In this document: piece after piece, positions 10,821 to 22,001 of the stretch
How the letters are laid out: every line of letters starts with the position of its first letter
Position numbering within the stretch: the stretch's first letter is position 1
Source of the DNA: Limanda limanda
Taxonomy: Eukaryota; Chordata; Actinopteri; Pleuronectiformes; Pleuronectidae
Reading direction: 5' to 3'
Length of the DNA stretch: 64,000 nucleotides
Assembly: GCF_963576545.1 (NCBI RefSeq)
Contig: NC_083654.1
Span: 22,928,400 to 22,992,399, forward strand
Position numbers and translations under genes: made by a program
Notes under the pieces: generated by a model
Database searches by the model: none
The model's input: the letters and a program-made list of their open reading frames with translations, nothing else
Told to the model about the DNA's origin: nothing

Positions 10821-12078
10821 GTGTGTGGACAGAGGTGTCAAAAGTATTCACATTCATTACTTAAGTAGAAGTATAGATACTAGGGTTTAAAAATACTTCT
10901 GTAGAAGTTGAAGTATCAACTCAAGCTTTTTACTTAAGTAAAAGTGTAAAAGTACCGGTTTCAAAACTACTTAAAGTATAAAAGTAATGTAAGGGCAATT
11001 TTTTCCCCATTAAGGACAAACTCTTAAGCCGCGTCTCAGGGGCCTATGGTGCACTACCCCACCTTCTCCAAAAAAAATTTTTTCTAAAGGCCATAATGAC
11101 TATAATGTTATATAATGGAGTGGAAGACATGATAACTATTTGCCAATAAGTATTGTAATAGTGCAAAAAGTCAAACTTCAGCGGAATTTGCCGTATTAAA
11201 CTAAAGCGATACCTGGCACACAGCTGGGAAGGACTTCAGTACATCTACTGTGTCTCCTGGGAACCCCAGGTACGCATCCAACTGCTGGGTCATTTCAAGA
11301 GGGCCAGTCTTCTTCAAGGAGGAAAATAACTCCTCTTCCTCAGATGATTCGGAGCCCTTTCATTTAACTGCTACTAAATTAAAAAATTTTTTTTTTCAAT
11401 ATATTATATTTTTAGACTTTGATGCAGGATGCTGCGAGGACGGTGGCGCACGCCGCACGCAGCTCTGGCTCTGCTCGCCCTCCTCTTTCGGAACCCTCCG
11501 GTGCGGTTCTGTGGCTGCCCGGCCGTCATCCTGCGCGTGCGGCGTGCACCCAACTCAAACTCTCCTCTCTCCTCCGGAATGAAAACAAGCCAAATGAAAT
11601 AGGAGTAACAAGGCTATTTTTAAAATGTAAGGAGTAGAAAGTACCGATATTTGCGTGAAAATGTAAGGAGTAGAAGTAAAAAGTCGTCTGAAAAATAAAT
11701 ACTCCAGTAAAGTATAGATACCCAAAATTTCTACTTAAGTGCTAATCCCATAGCGCGCCGGCACTAGGCTGGTCACCATGTTATACAACATTTTTCACTG
11801 TGTTTCCCGGAGCTTTACGCTTGCGTCAAGCGCAAAAAATAGACTTGACGCCGAAACGATCGCTGCACGACGCAAGGCAGTTTTGGCGCAGCGCTGCACT
11901 TCAGCTTCTGGTGGGGCCGGCACAAGGGATTAACATGGGAGTGGATGGAAGCCAGCTGTTATTTAAGGCTTGACGCTGCGCTTACGCGACGCTTACGCGT
12001 CCGGTGTGAACCCGGCGTATTTGTATTTGTTTGTTGGACCTCCGTGTCTCCTGTTCGTTACTTGACACCTGTGTGTGG
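10821..12078. mobile_element. Non-autonomous hAT element with 8-bp target duplication
   Basis: Element 10829-12070 is flanked by GTGTGTGG on both sides (10821-10828 and 12071-12078), exactly the pre-insertion sequence seen once in unit A. Termini are AGAGGTGTCAAAAGTA on the left and TACTTGACACCT on the right, a hAT-like inverted repeat. The inner part carries the ACTTAAGTAGAAGTATAGATAC words common in fish hAT derivatives. There is no transposase ORF. Bases 11736-12055 are foreign (see the separate entry), leaving only about 15 bp of the right end. Confidence 0.85.
11736..12055. mobile_element. Captured partial MITE plus flanking DNA inside the hAT element
   Basis: Starting at TAAGTGCTAATCCC, this matches 3471-3790 (and 19827-20146): it has the MITE interior and right terminus but not the left terminus, and continues about 36 bp past the MITE end into unique flank (GTTGGACCTCCGTGTCTCCTG). 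It was therefore copied from the duplicated locus rather than transposed. The left junction has TAAGT microhomology with the hAT sequence. Confidence 0.75.
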
Positions 12079-12094
12079 ATGGGATCTGGTGAAT

Positions 12095-13406
12095 TTATTT
12101 CTGAGATTCTTTCAGCCTGGACAGAAACCGGTCGACTTCTTGGTTCCCCCTCCTGTGTCTGATCTTCTCCAGAAGCTGGATGCTGTTCTCCTGATAGTGG
12201 GACTTGAATGGTATCTCCGCCGCCTTCATGTGATACTGGATTGACAAGTTATACTGCTGTCGAGTGTAGAACAGATGTTTTCCGTAGAGGTGGAAGACGA
12301 CTTGTTGTTCAGGAGGTTGCAGATCCTCTGCGAGCAGCTGCTGGAAGATCTTCTCAGATTTGGCCTTGGTATTCGTGTTCTCTGACTTTGCGTAAATATC
12401 TGCGAGGTCAATTCTCTTCATAAATGAGGAATCAGGATAAAGAGAAAGCAACTCCTCATAGGCACGGATCCCTTTCTCTATCAGGCTCTGGCTTGGGCGA
12501 CTGTCCTTCTCCCAGATCTTCCATTTGTAGCTGAGTGCGACCCATCTTTTCAGATAACGTTCATCTGGATGTAGCTTCAGAGCCTCTTCGGCCAAAGCCA
12601 CAGCCTCGTCTATGGAGATGAAGGTTTTGTAAAACCACAGCAAAGGTTTGATTCCACTGTAGCTGCTGACAGGGTTCCTCAGAATCTTTGTGGCTAACTC
12701 TCGTGCTCCACTCTGGTCTGGTTTTCCTTTCTTAGCGAGTTGCAGGAGATAAATGCCAGCGAGGTACAGGTTCTCTGGATCCTGTTCCTTGGCTTTTCTC
12801 AGCTTCTCCATGATGTCTTCCTTGACCACTGCTCCGCTGTGTTCGGACATGTTAACTAACAATATCACATGGCTGGTCTGCCACTCCACCACATCCGGCT
12901 GCATCCGGATGGCTCTCTTGAAGTAATCAGCTGCCAGAAGCTTCTGTTCTCTGCTGAACTTCATCAGAGTCCAGGCTCTTTCAGCGCAGATCTCCGGGTG
13001 CAGCCCTTTCTGCGATGGATCCTCAGTCTTCAGGACGTCGATCTTTGACAGACAAGCCCGACTCTCTGCTTCTTCTCCCTGATGATGGTGCAGCCAGGCC
13101 TGGTTCCCGTAGGTCACCACCAGCCAGGGACCCTCCTCTGCTCCTCTCATCTGCCTGAAGGCCTCCTCGGCTCTGCTGAAGAAACTCCTGGCTTCTTCAA
13201 TGGACCCCAGCTGGAAGTGGACGTACCCCTGCAGGTTGTAGATGTGTCCCAGCCACTTGCGTCCGTCCTCTGTGCCGATGTCCTGCAGCTGGTCCTTGAT
13301 TCTCAAAAGATTGATTCTCTTGTTCCTGCCGGGCTTCAGATCCCAGGTGAAGTGGCACTGCAGCGCCCTCAGCTGGCCCTTCATGGTCATTTCACTCTTA
13401 GCAGCC
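12095..13406 (-). CDS. IFIT-like protein (interferon-induced TPR protein), copy B, main exon
   Basis: Paralogue of copy A. From the ATG at 13390 it encodes 431 residues, with the frame open to an acceptor at 13407 that adds AAKSE. Relative to copy A it differs mainly by scattered substitutions, with two small insertions. No stop or frameshift, so both copies could be functional. The L2 LINE lies between it and TRIM copy B, only about 70 bp from the exon start, so any short first exon or promoter must lie in or beyond the LINE. The AATAAA overlapping the stop codon is conserved. An IFIT role in the interferon response is known for the family; expression here is inferred. Confidence 0.85.
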
Positions 13407-14154
13407 CTGATGTAAGATTAATTATAAACATTAGAACACATCATCAGTGAGTTGATATAAAATGTTCTGACATTAACTTCTGGGGTTTCATTCTACTGGA
13501 CCACTTGGATTCTACTGGACCACTTGGATTCAGGCAAAGTATCTTCTTTAATAAGCTTCTCTGCTAGATTACTATTGTATCTGCTGTTTTAGATTGATAG
13601 TTTGAACTGTTTTGGCCTTACCTTGAATGGTATGAGATTGAAGCTTGTTTGTTTATTGAGTGTTTGTCTATTGATTTTTGCTTATTGTTTTCAGTTTCAC
13701 TCAAGTGACTGAGAGCTAAAACAACACCAGCTAAGGGTAAAGTGCTTGATTCTTATTACTATTCTGTTAAAGAGTAAGTGATTTAGATTTTTTATTCCTA
13801 TTCTGTTAGAGGAAGTTCTGTGACCTTTAAACTTTAGTTGTAAACACACTTGGTCCAGAAACAGTTTCTGGCAAAACTGTCACTGATTAAAGGCACAGGT
13901 TCCTATTGTGTTTGAGATTGCCCTATTAGCACCAGGTGTCTGAGATTCCCTCCTGAGCAGGGGGAGTGGTCAGCACAGCTGTAGCCACTCATCGTCAACT
14001 CTGGTTAAAACCAGCAAATGTTTGGAGCGTCAGCTTCAGCGTCTGTGTAAAGACTCCTCGTATGAAGACTCGGAGGATAAAGACAAAGGAGTCTTTCGTT
14101 GGAGTCACAGGGGGAGGCTGAGGGGGAGGCTGAGTATAAAAACTGCATTTTATT

Positions 14155-17100
14155 TTGAATATGTGTAAACTTTCCGTGCGAATTTCTACTCGTAGATACT
14201 ATAGGCCTTGCACTCGGTCACACAGACACCGTAACCTTTCCTCTCTTATCTATCCCACCCGTTCCACACATACCCAACACCTTGTCGCAGGGGGCCTATG
14301 GAACTGCCAGTCAGCTACCCGCAAGGCAGACTTCATCTCGGGCTTTGCTACACAGCAATCGCTTGACTTCCTTGCTCTCACTGAGACTTGGATCACACCG
14401 GACAACACCTCCACCCCAGCTGCTCTCTCCTCGGCCTTCTCCTTCACCCACACACCCAGACCCACTGGTAGGGGTGGTGGCACAGGTTTACTAATTTCCC
14501 GCAAATGGTCCTCTTCTCTCTACTCGCTTCCACTTTTTACCCCAACGTCTTTTGAATTTCATGCTGTGACAGTTTCTCATCCGGTACAATTAACTATTGT
14601 TGTTCTCTACCGTCCACCAGGTTCTTTGGGAGATTTCTTGGAGGAATTAGACACTCTCCTTTCAAACTTCCCAGAAAACGGCCCTGCACTCATCCTCCTG
14701 GGTGACTTTAACATCCAGACAGACAAGTCATCTGATCTTTTACTTTTAATGTCTTCTTTTGCTCTCTCACTCAGTCCTTCCCCTCCTACTCACAAAGCCG
14801 GTAACCACCTTGACTATATTTTCACCAGGAAATGCTCAACATCTAACCTCACTGTAACTCCACTTCATGTCTCCGACCACTTCTTTATCTCCTACTCTCT
14901 CCCACTGTCTCAAAACAACAACCCTACCACATCAACAGAGTCTGTACCTGTCCGTCGCAACATTCGTTCCCTCTCTCCTGCCTCTCTAGCATCCTGTGTT
15001 TTGTCAGCTCTCCCTTCCACTGACTCCTTCTCACTCATGCATCCTAACTCTGCCACAGACATTCTCCTTTCTACTCTGTCCTCCTCTCTTGACTCTCTCT
15101 GCCCTCTTATGTCACGACAGGTCCGCCAGTCCTCCCCAGCTCCGTGGTTGACTGACTCGGTGCGTGCCGACAGAGCCACTATGCGAGCATCAGAAAGGAA
15201 ATGGCGGAAATCTAAACACCTGGACGACCTGCTCGCCTATCAGTCTCTTCTCTCCTCTTTTTCTGCCTCTATCTCCACAGCCAAAAGCACTTTTTACCAA
15301 ACTACTATTCAATCCTCATTTTCTAACCCCAAAAAACTCTTCTCCATCTTTTCAAACCTCCTCGACCCCCCCAGTCCCCCTCCTCCCTCCTCCCTTCTAC
15401 CAAGCCACTTTGTCAACTACTTTACAAAAAAGATTGATGACATACGATCTTCTTTTTTTGATCCTCCTTCTAGAACCACACCTCCATCAACTTCATCTTC
15501 ATCCCCTTCGCTCTCCTCTTTCACCCCTCTGTCTCCCAATCAAGTTCTGACCTTGGTAACCTCTGCCCGCCCGACCACCTGCCCCCTTGACCCCATCCCT
15601 TCTCACATTCTCCAGTCTATTGCTCCTGACCTTCTTCCTTTTCTTACTCATCTTATCAACACTTCCCTCTCAAATGGCTGTTTCCCTAATTCTCTGAAGG
15701 AGGCAAGAGTAAATCCTCTCCTGAAGAAACCCACCCTCGACCCGTCTGCAGTAAATAACTACAGACCTGTCTCTCTTCTTCCCTTTGTTTCCAAAACTCT
15801 CGAGCGTGCAATCTTTAATCAACTCTCCTCCTATCTGAACCACAATAATCTTCTTGACCCTCGCCAGTCTGGCTTCAAGGCAGGTCACTCAACTGAGACT
15901 GCCCTCCTTGCTGTCTCTGAGCAGCTTCACACTGCTAGAGCAGATTCTCTCTCCTCTGTCCTTATCCTTCTAGACCTCTCTGCTGCATTTGACACAGTGA
16001 ACCACCAGATCCTGATCTCATCCCTTCAGGACCTGGGTATCTCAGGCTCTGCCCTCTCCCTGCTCTCTTCCTACCTCCTCTCTCCCTCCTCTCTCCCTCC
16101 TCTCTCCCTCCCTCTCTCCCTCCTCTCTCCCTCCTCTCTCCCTCCTCTCTCCCTCCTCTCTCCCTCCCTCTCTCCCTCCTCTCTCCCTCCTCTCTCTCTC
16201 CCTCCTCTCTCCCTCCTCTCTCTCTCCCTGCTCTCTTCCTACCTCAACGAACGCACTTATCGGGTAACTTGGAGAGGATCTGTTTCTGAACCTTGTCCTC
16301 TCACTACTGGGGTCCCTCAAGGTTCGGTCCTGGGTCCTCTCCTCTTTTCTTTGTACACCAACACTCTCGGCTCTGTCATTCACTCACATGGCTTTTCCTA
16401 CCATAGCTATGCTGATGACACCCAACTAATCCTGTCTTTTCCCCGATCAGAAACACAGGTAGCAGCTCGAATCTCTGCCTGTCTGACTGACATCTCTCAG
16501 TGGATGACCGCTCACCACCTGAAGATTAATCTTGACAAGACTGAAATACTTTTCCTTCCAGGGACAAACTCTCCCACCCATGACCTGACTATTAACTTTG
16601 ACAACTCCGTGCTGACCCCCACTCAGACTGCTAGGAACCTGGGTGTGACACTCGACTGCCAACTCTCCCTTTCTGCCAACATTACTGCAACAACGCGGTC
16701 CTGTAGATTCATGCTTTACAACATCCGGAGAATACGCCCCCTTCTCACTCAGAAGGCGGTGCAGGTTCTGGTCCAGGCCCTGGTCATCTCACGCCTCGAC
16801 TACTGTAACTCCCTCCTGGCAGGTCTACCTGCTACTGCCATCCGACCTTTGCAGCTCATCCAGAATGCAGCAGCTCGACTGGTTTTTAACCAACCTAAAT
16901 TCACTCGCACTACTCCGCTCCTCCGCTCCCTACACTGGCTACCAGTGACTGCCCGCATCCGGTTCAAAACACTAGTACTCGCATACCATGCTGTAAACAG
17001 ATCAGGTCCAGTTTACATCCAGGACATGGTCAAACACTACACACCAGCACGTTCTCTCCGCTCTGCTTCAGCTAAACGACTCGTTGCTCCCTCACTGCGA

Positions 17101-17247
17101 GCTAAACACTCATCAAAATCACGACTGTTTGCTGTCCTAGCTCCTAAATGGTGGAATGAGCTCCCACTCGACATCCGGACATCTGAAAGTTTACACATCT
17201 TTCGTCGAAAACTAAAAACATACCTCTTCCGACTGTACCTTGAATAA
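14155..17247 (+). CDS. L2 LINE endonuclease / reverse transcriptase
   Basis: One uninterrupted 1030-residue ORF. The N-terminal apurinic-type endonuclease (about residues 45-250) shows LTETWI, VLYRPPG, LLGDFNIQTD, NHLDYIF and VSDHF. The reverse transcriptase (about 490-870) shows NNYRPVSLLPF, SGFKAGHSTETALL, LDLSAAFDTVNH, GVPQGSVLGPLLF and the catalytic SYADDTQL. The C-terminal part has [12 protein letters not shown] and LHWLPV, as in the L2/Maui group. Residues about 636-694 are an extra Ser/Pro/Leu-rich stretch produced by a CTCTCCCTCCT-type microsatellite, placed between two copies of LLSSYL in the RT. The frame is kept. An intact ORF suggests recent insertion; activity with the expanded segment is doubtful. 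Confidence 0.93.
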   Translation: MNMCKLSVRISTRRYYRPCTRSHRHRNLSSLIYPTRSTHTQHLVAGGLWNCQSATRKADFISGFATQQSLDFLALTETWITPDNTSTPAALSSAFSFTHTPRPTGRGGGTGLLISRKWSSSLYSLPLFTPTSFEFHAVTVSHPVQLTIVVLYRPPGSLGDFLEELDTLLSNFPENGPALILLGDFNIQTDKSSDLLLLMSSFALSLSPSPPTHKAGNHLDYIFTRKCSTSNLTVTPLHVSDHFFISYSLPLSQNNNPTTSTESVPVRRNIRSLSPASLASCVLSALPSTDSFSLMHPNSATDILLSTLSSSLDSLCPLMSRQVRQSSPAPWLTDSVRADRATMRASERKWRKSKHLDDLLAYQSLLSSFSASISTAKSTFYQTTIQSSFSNPKKLFSIFSNLLDPPSPPPPSSLLPSHFVNYFTKKIDDIRSSFFDPPSRTTPPSTSSSSPSLSSFTPLSPNQVLTLVTSARPTTCPLDPIPSHILQSIAPDLLPFLTHLINTSLSNGCFPNSLKEARVNPLLKKPTLDPSAVNNYRPVSLLPFVSKTLERAIFNQLSSYLNHNNLLDPRQSGFKAGHSTETALLAVSEQLHTARADSLSSVLILLDLSAAFDTVNHQILISSLQDLGISGSALSLLSSYLLSPSSLPPLSLPLSLLSPSSLPPLSLLSPSLSPSSLPPLSLPPLSLLSLSLLSSYLNERTYRVTWRGSVSEPCPLTTGVPQGSVLGPLLFSLYTNTLGSVIHSHGFSYHSYADDTQLILSFPRSETQVAARISACLTDISQWMTAHHLKINLDKTEILFLPGTNSPTHDLTINFDNSVLTPTQTARNLGVTLDCQLSLSANITATTRSCRFMLYNIRRIRPLLTQKAVQVLVQALVISRLDYCNSLLAGLPATAIRPLQLIQNAAARLVFNQPKFTRTTPLLRSLHWLPVTARIRFKTLVLAYHAVNRSGPVYIQDMVKHYTPARSLRSASAKRLVAPSLRAKHSSKSRLFAVLAPKWWNELPLDIRTSESLHIFRRKLKTYLFRLYLE
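16060..16235. repeat. CTCTCCCTCCT microsatellite inside the LINE RT
   Basis: A polypyrimidine tandem array bounded on both sides by CCCTGCTCTCTTCCTACCTC, so it looks like a slippage or duplication expansion of RT sequence. Its length keeps the reading frame. Confidence 0.85.
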
Positions 17248-17590
17248 TAATAAAAAAAAAAAATAAAAAAAAAAAAAAACCACTAACCACTTTTGAAAAC
17301 TAACACTTTGGTAGCACTAAAATGGCACTTACTTATAGCACTCTGTAGTTTTGCTTTATTTCGAAGAAATTTTACTGTCTTGATTCTTGTTGTTCTTGGT
17401 TTGTACCCTCAGGGTTGAATGCACTTATTGTAAGTCGCTTTGGATAAAAGCGTCAGCTAAATGAAATGTAATGTAATGTAATGTAATGTAAAAAATGATA
17501 AATTCATCAGTAAAATAACAATGACTCAAGATCCTGATTTACTTCAATTATAAATATCCTAACGAATTGTCTTTTAAACAGTTTCATGTC

Positions 17591-18661
17591 TCATTTGTTT
17601 TTAGTGCTGCCTTGTGTAACTTCTGTAATCTGGCATTTGAAAAGTTCTCTATAAATAATAATAATAACAAGGACTGAGAGGAATTCATCAAACCTCTCTG
17701 GATTGTCAGGAAGCTTCTGTCTCGCTCCTCGTCTCCAACTGTTCAGATCTTCAGACAGGACGAGTCCTGGTCTAGCAGAGGTTGGGTCCAGAACCACAGG
17801 ACTGTAGGAGACCACGTCCTTCATCTTGTTCCAGATGTTGAAGCTCAGGTTGCCCAGATGTTTGTCCTTGTCTATCAGAGCTCCTGAGGCCAGCTGTGGA
17901 TCATCCAGCAGGGGGTGCTGCTGGACTCGTTCCACTGCAGCCTTGTAGTTGAGCAGGAACGAGACGTCTTCAGCTCTCAGCTCGTCCTCTGTGGTTCTGA
18001 TTGTGTCTGAAAGAGACTTTACGTCTCTGCTCAGAGACTCAATATTCTCCTTCATCATCCGACTCTTCTGCTCCTCTTCCTCCCTCAGTGCAGCCATCCT
18101 GGCCTCCTCTTCCTCCTCCAGAAACTGATGAAGCTTTTTAAACTGCTCCTTGATCTGCGTCTCTGTGAGTCCGGCCTGGACCTTAATGTGTTCTGCTGTT
18201 TGTTCAAACTCTTCTTTAACACGTTCAAAACTCTGTAACTTCTTCTTCAAGGGCTCCAGAGTTTCCTGAAGCTGCTTCTTGTGTTGTGGTGCAGCTTCAT
18301 CGATGGGTCTGAATCTGTGGTCGCTGTGTTTCTCTGAATCTCTGCAGATGAGACACACTGGCTGCTGATGGTCCAGACAGAAGAGTCTGAGTTTCTCTGA
18401 GTGCTGACTGCAGAGAGCAGGTGAAGAGCTCTGATCTCTCTCCTGTAAGAAGGTCTCACACAGGTTATTTAACACCAGGTTAGGTGGTAGCTCCTTTGAT
18501 GATCTTCTCTTACACAGTGGACACTCTTTTACTTCTTTGTCTTTCCACCAGCTCTTCACACAGTCTTTACAGAAGCTGTGGCTACATGACAGAATGACAG
18601 GATCTCTGAAGACATCATGGCAGACGGGACAGCAGAGATCTTCTTCTAATCTGGAAGCCAT
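17591..18661 (-). CDS. TRIM35-like RING/B-box/coiled-coil protein lacking SPRY, copy B
   Basis: This 356-residue paralogue of copy A has the same domain order: RING (about 11-51), B-box2 (about 82-121), coiled coil and PRY. It ends at the same place after FLSVL with the same type of tail (IIIIYRELF, ending GSTKNK). The shared end shows that the SPRY was lost before the duplication. All RING and B-box zinc ligands are present. The 5' UTR splice sites (donor near 18765, acceptor near 18679) match copy A. Both ORFs have stayed open, which argues for a retained product; a dominant-negative or SPRY-independent function would be inference. Confidence 0.85.
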   Translation of the reverse strand: MASRLEEDLCCPVCHDVFRDPVILSCSHSFCKDCVKSWWKDKEVKECPLCKRRSSKELPPNLVLNNLCETFLQERDQSSSPALCSQHSEKLRLFCLDHQQPVCLICRDSEKHSDHRFRPIDEAAPQHKKQLQETLEPLKKKLQSFERVKEEFEQTAEHIKVQAGLTETQIKEQFKKLHQFLEEEEEARMAALREEEEQKSRMMKENIESLSRDVKSLSDTIRTTEDELRAEDVSFLLNYKAAVERVQQHPLLDDPQLASGALIDKDKHLGNLSFNIWNKMKDVVSYSPVVLDPTSARPGLVLSEDLNSWRRGARQKLPDNPERFDEFLSVLVIIIIYRELFKCQITEVTQGSTKNK

Positions 18662-18920
18662 TGAGTCTCCAGGTGAAGCTGAAAACAGACAGTCAGTCAG
18701 TCACAGCTCCATGAACTTCACTGAGGTTCACTTCCTCTCTGAGTCGAGGTGTTTGTTAAACTCACGGTCAGTGTGTGGAGCGTCGGCAGGTTGTAGTTTG
18801 ACTCTTCTCTCCTGTAGCTGGACTCACTCAGGACGTCTGGTCTGGTTTGGTTCAGTTTGGTTTGGAAGGTGAATGTGATCGTCTGGTTTTCAGCCTGCGT
18901 CTCTTCAGGGAGGAACAGAC

Positions 18921-18935
18921 GTTTCCTGGTTTCTC
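18921..18935 (-). promoter_or_regulatory. ISRE-like motif upstream of TRIM copy B
   Basis: Identical to the motif at 2948-2962 of unit A; two TTTC half-sites with four-base spacing, just upstream of the proposed first exon. Functional status unknown. Confidence 0.25.
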
Positions 18936-19076
18936 AGGTGTGTCAGGAGAGGGAGGAGCTTGAGATGCTGGATGATAAAACCTGTAAAACCTGAAACAAA
19001 TGTACAAGCAGCTCTGCTGTCAGTACAAACTCTGCACCTCCCTTATGGACTGAACTCTAACACTTTAACCCTTAAC

Positions 19077-19228
19077 TGTCTCTAAGCTAAACACTCATCA
19101 AAATCACGACTGTTTGCTGTCCTAGCTCCTAAATGGTGGAATGAGCTCCCATTCGACATCCGGACATCTGAAAGTTTACACATCTTTCGCCGAAAACTAA
19201 AAACACACCTCTTCCGACTGTACCTTGA

Positions 19229-19262
<34 letters not shown>

Positions 19263-19465
19263 AACCACTTTTGAAACTAACACTTTGGTAGCACTAAGAT
19301 GTAACTTACTTATAGCACTCTGTAGTTTTGCTTTATTTCGAAGAAATTTTACTGTCTTGATTCTTGTTGTTCTTGGTTTGTACCCTCAGGGTTGAATGCA
19401 CTTATTGTAAGTCGCTTTGGATAAAAGCGTCAGCTAAATGAAATGTAATGTAATGTAATGTCTCT
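19077..19465 (+). mobile_element. 5'-truncated L2 LINE with target duplication
   Basis: TGTCTCT at 19077-19083 and 19459-19465 flanks a fragment of the L2 3' end: the last ORF residues, an A-rich run at 19231-19260, GTCGCTTTGGATAAAAGCGT and the (ATGTA)n tail. Unit A has no insertion here (near 3105). The coding part is only about 150 bp. Confidence 0.88.
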
Positions 19466-19769
19466 GATTCATCTGCCTGTAAAATACCAAACGGTTCATG
19501 TGCAATACATTCACTGCACATATTCTGGTGTCAGGATACGATTGTAAAAAGTAATTCAAGCCTTGGATTTGATAATTGGTCAAAAGTCATTTGGCTGCAA
19601 CAAGCTCACACAGACAAGAGACTTGTGTTGGGGAGGCCCCAGTGATCTGACTTTTAAACAAAGGGTCGTAAAACGAGGCCTACACGCATTGCTGAGACCA
19701 GCTCTAGAGTTTCCTGGTGGTCAAGCCCCCCCCAGCAGGAGATTCTGCACGCAGCTCTGCAGAGACCCT

Positions 19770-20110
19770 TACGCCGGGTTCACACTGGACGCGTAAGCGT
19801 CGCGTAAGCGTCGCGTAAGCGTCGCGTAAGTGCTAATCCCATAGTGCGCCGGCACTAGGCTGGTCACGATGTTATACAACATTTTTCACTGTGTTTCCCG
19901 GAGCGTTACGCTTGCGTCAAGCGCAAAAAATAGACTTGACGCCGAAACGATCGCTGCACGACGCAAGGCAGTTTTGGCGCAGCGCTGCACTTCAGCTTCT
20001 GGTGGGGCCGGCACAAGGGATTAACATGGGAGTGGATGGAAGCCAGCTGTTATTTAAGGCTTGACGCTGCGCTTACGCGACGCTTACGCGTCCGGTGTGA
20101 ACCCGGCGTA
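19770..20110. mobile_element. MITE-like element with long terminal inverted repeats (unit B)
   Basis: Same element as 3414-3754, at the orthologous position in unit B, so it was present before the duplication. Confidence 0.75.
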
Positions 20111-20149
20111 TTTGTATTTGTTTGTTGGACCTCCGTGTCTCCTGTTTAA

Positions 20150-21716
20150 CCACAATGAGTCGCCACTTCCGGTTTCCAGTTTGACGGCCGTGTTTGTGTT
20201 ACAGCGATTAGGGTCGCGAGCAGCGCCTCCGGCCGCACTGTTCACATCCGTGTTAGTCTGCAGTGATTTTACCGATCAACACATCAGCACACAACGTCCG
20301 CTTAGGGGCTGAGTGGTGAAATCACTGTTAACTTATCTTCGGCGTGTTTTAAGAGCTTCTCTGTTCTCTCCTTGCATGTTCTCTCTCTCTCCCTCTCTTC
20401 TCCTGAACCTGCTTACACACACGTTCCAATCTGTATTTATACAGTTCACGTCACATAGTTAAATCTATATTTAGAGGGCCTGAACGCATCTCGCCGCCAT
20501 TTTGACGCCAAGGCTAAACTAGAACAAAGAATCCTTTGTTCTTCCTTTGTGTCTCACACGTGGACGGCGGCCATAGAAGATTATTCATCTCTAGACCCGC
20601 CCTCCGTTCTGGTTCTAAATTCCAAAGCGGCTCCGCCATTTTGTTTGTAGTCACCACCATTTTGAGAGTTTTGATAGATTGTGATAAATGCTGCTGCTGC
20701 TGTTGTTATCTTTGAAATATTGGAGTTTGTTAAAATGATGAATCATTAAATAACATTAACTTTATTTCACACACACACACACACAGAGAGACTCTTTGAC
20801 ACAGACACACACACACACACACACACACATTAGACACAGACACACACACACACAGACAGACGTACATAGACCACAGGTTTTACATGTATGGTCTGAGTTG
20901 TGATAAGTGCTGCTGCTGTTCTTATCTTTGAAATATTGGAGTTTGTTAAAATGATGAATCATTAAATAATATTAACTTTATTTCCCCTTTTTAATAAATG
21001 CTTTTGTAATTAAAGTATCTGTAGTCTGTGATTATTTGTGCATATGTGTGTGAATACAGCTGGATTATGATAGCCTGTGCTCGAACTTAAAACCCTTCAT
21101 TGTTTATTATATAATCATTAATATTAACTATTGAGATTATTAATTTAACTTTTATCAGAAGAGACTGGTATTTATAGTTTGACTCGTTGGTCCCTGTAAC
21201 CAGGGTGGTGCCCCGCTACGATAAGTAATAATTACAGATTGTATCATTCTTAATTGATAATTTATGTTTTTCATTAATTATTTCACTATTCTTAATGGAT
21301 AACCTTATCATTTCTAATTAATTATTTTACTATTCTTAAGTGATAGCCTTATCATTTTTAATTATTAATTAATTAATAAATATTTTTTATTATTTTAATA
21401 ATCATATTTCATGATTATTAATAAATTAGCCAACGTCAAATCTACTCCTATTGCACAACACTTGGTTGTGAAATTCAGCCTCGTGGCCAAATTCAGAGGT
21501 TGGTGAGGGGGGGGGGGGGAGTCTGTGACGTAACTGCAGAGCTGAAGTCACATTGAAGAGTCAGAAGAAAAGTACAAACAAATGGAAACAAAGTCAGAAA
21601 ATTAAAACATCGTTTTATAAATTAGATCGAGTTTGTGTGAGTGCAGTAAAAAGTATGATATCATGAGATGATTGTACACTTTGGTGTGATTATTATACCT
21701 TAAGTGTGACACCAGT
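20150..21716. repeat. Left arm and spacer of the inverted-repeat element (unit B)
   Basis: Matches unit A 3795-5316, including CA microsatellites (20768-20860). The right arm is missing: at CACCAGT (21710-21716) the sequence jumps to the equivalent of 7876-7882 in unit A. No gene. Confidence 0.75.
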
Positions 21717-21924
21717 ATATGATGTGACTTTGGGCATTCAATAAATGTGGCTATCAGAAACATATTTAATACCAGTCGTTAGTTTTTGCTCGTCAAGGGA
21801 ACTGTTGGGTTTCTCCATAACTTTAACATTATGATGTAAAGGGCTTTACATTTTCACTGATTTCCCCGGGGAATAAATGATGGATCTTGATGAAAAAAGA
21901 TCAGGTTGATCTAGGTAACTCACG

Positions 21925-21965
21925 TAGTAATAATACTAATAATAATATTAATATTAATTATTATT

Positions 21966-22001
<36 letters not shown>

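Larger units (their letters stand above)
13473..17491 (+). mobile_element. L2-clade LINE inserted between IFIT and TRIM of unit B
   Basis: Unit A reads continuously through this point (near 1516); unit B is interrupted by about 4 kb. The element ends with GTCGCTTTGGATAAAAGCGT and a short (ATGTA)n tail, the hallmark of fish L2 elements. Its 5' part (13473-14154) has a short tandem repeat of CTACTGGACCACTTGGATT and no recognisable ORF1. The target duplication is not clear. Confidence 0.9.

Noticed and set aside
14250..14504. Minus-strand and frame-shifted ORFs within the L2 element
   Set aside because: Shadows of the EN-RT reading frame.
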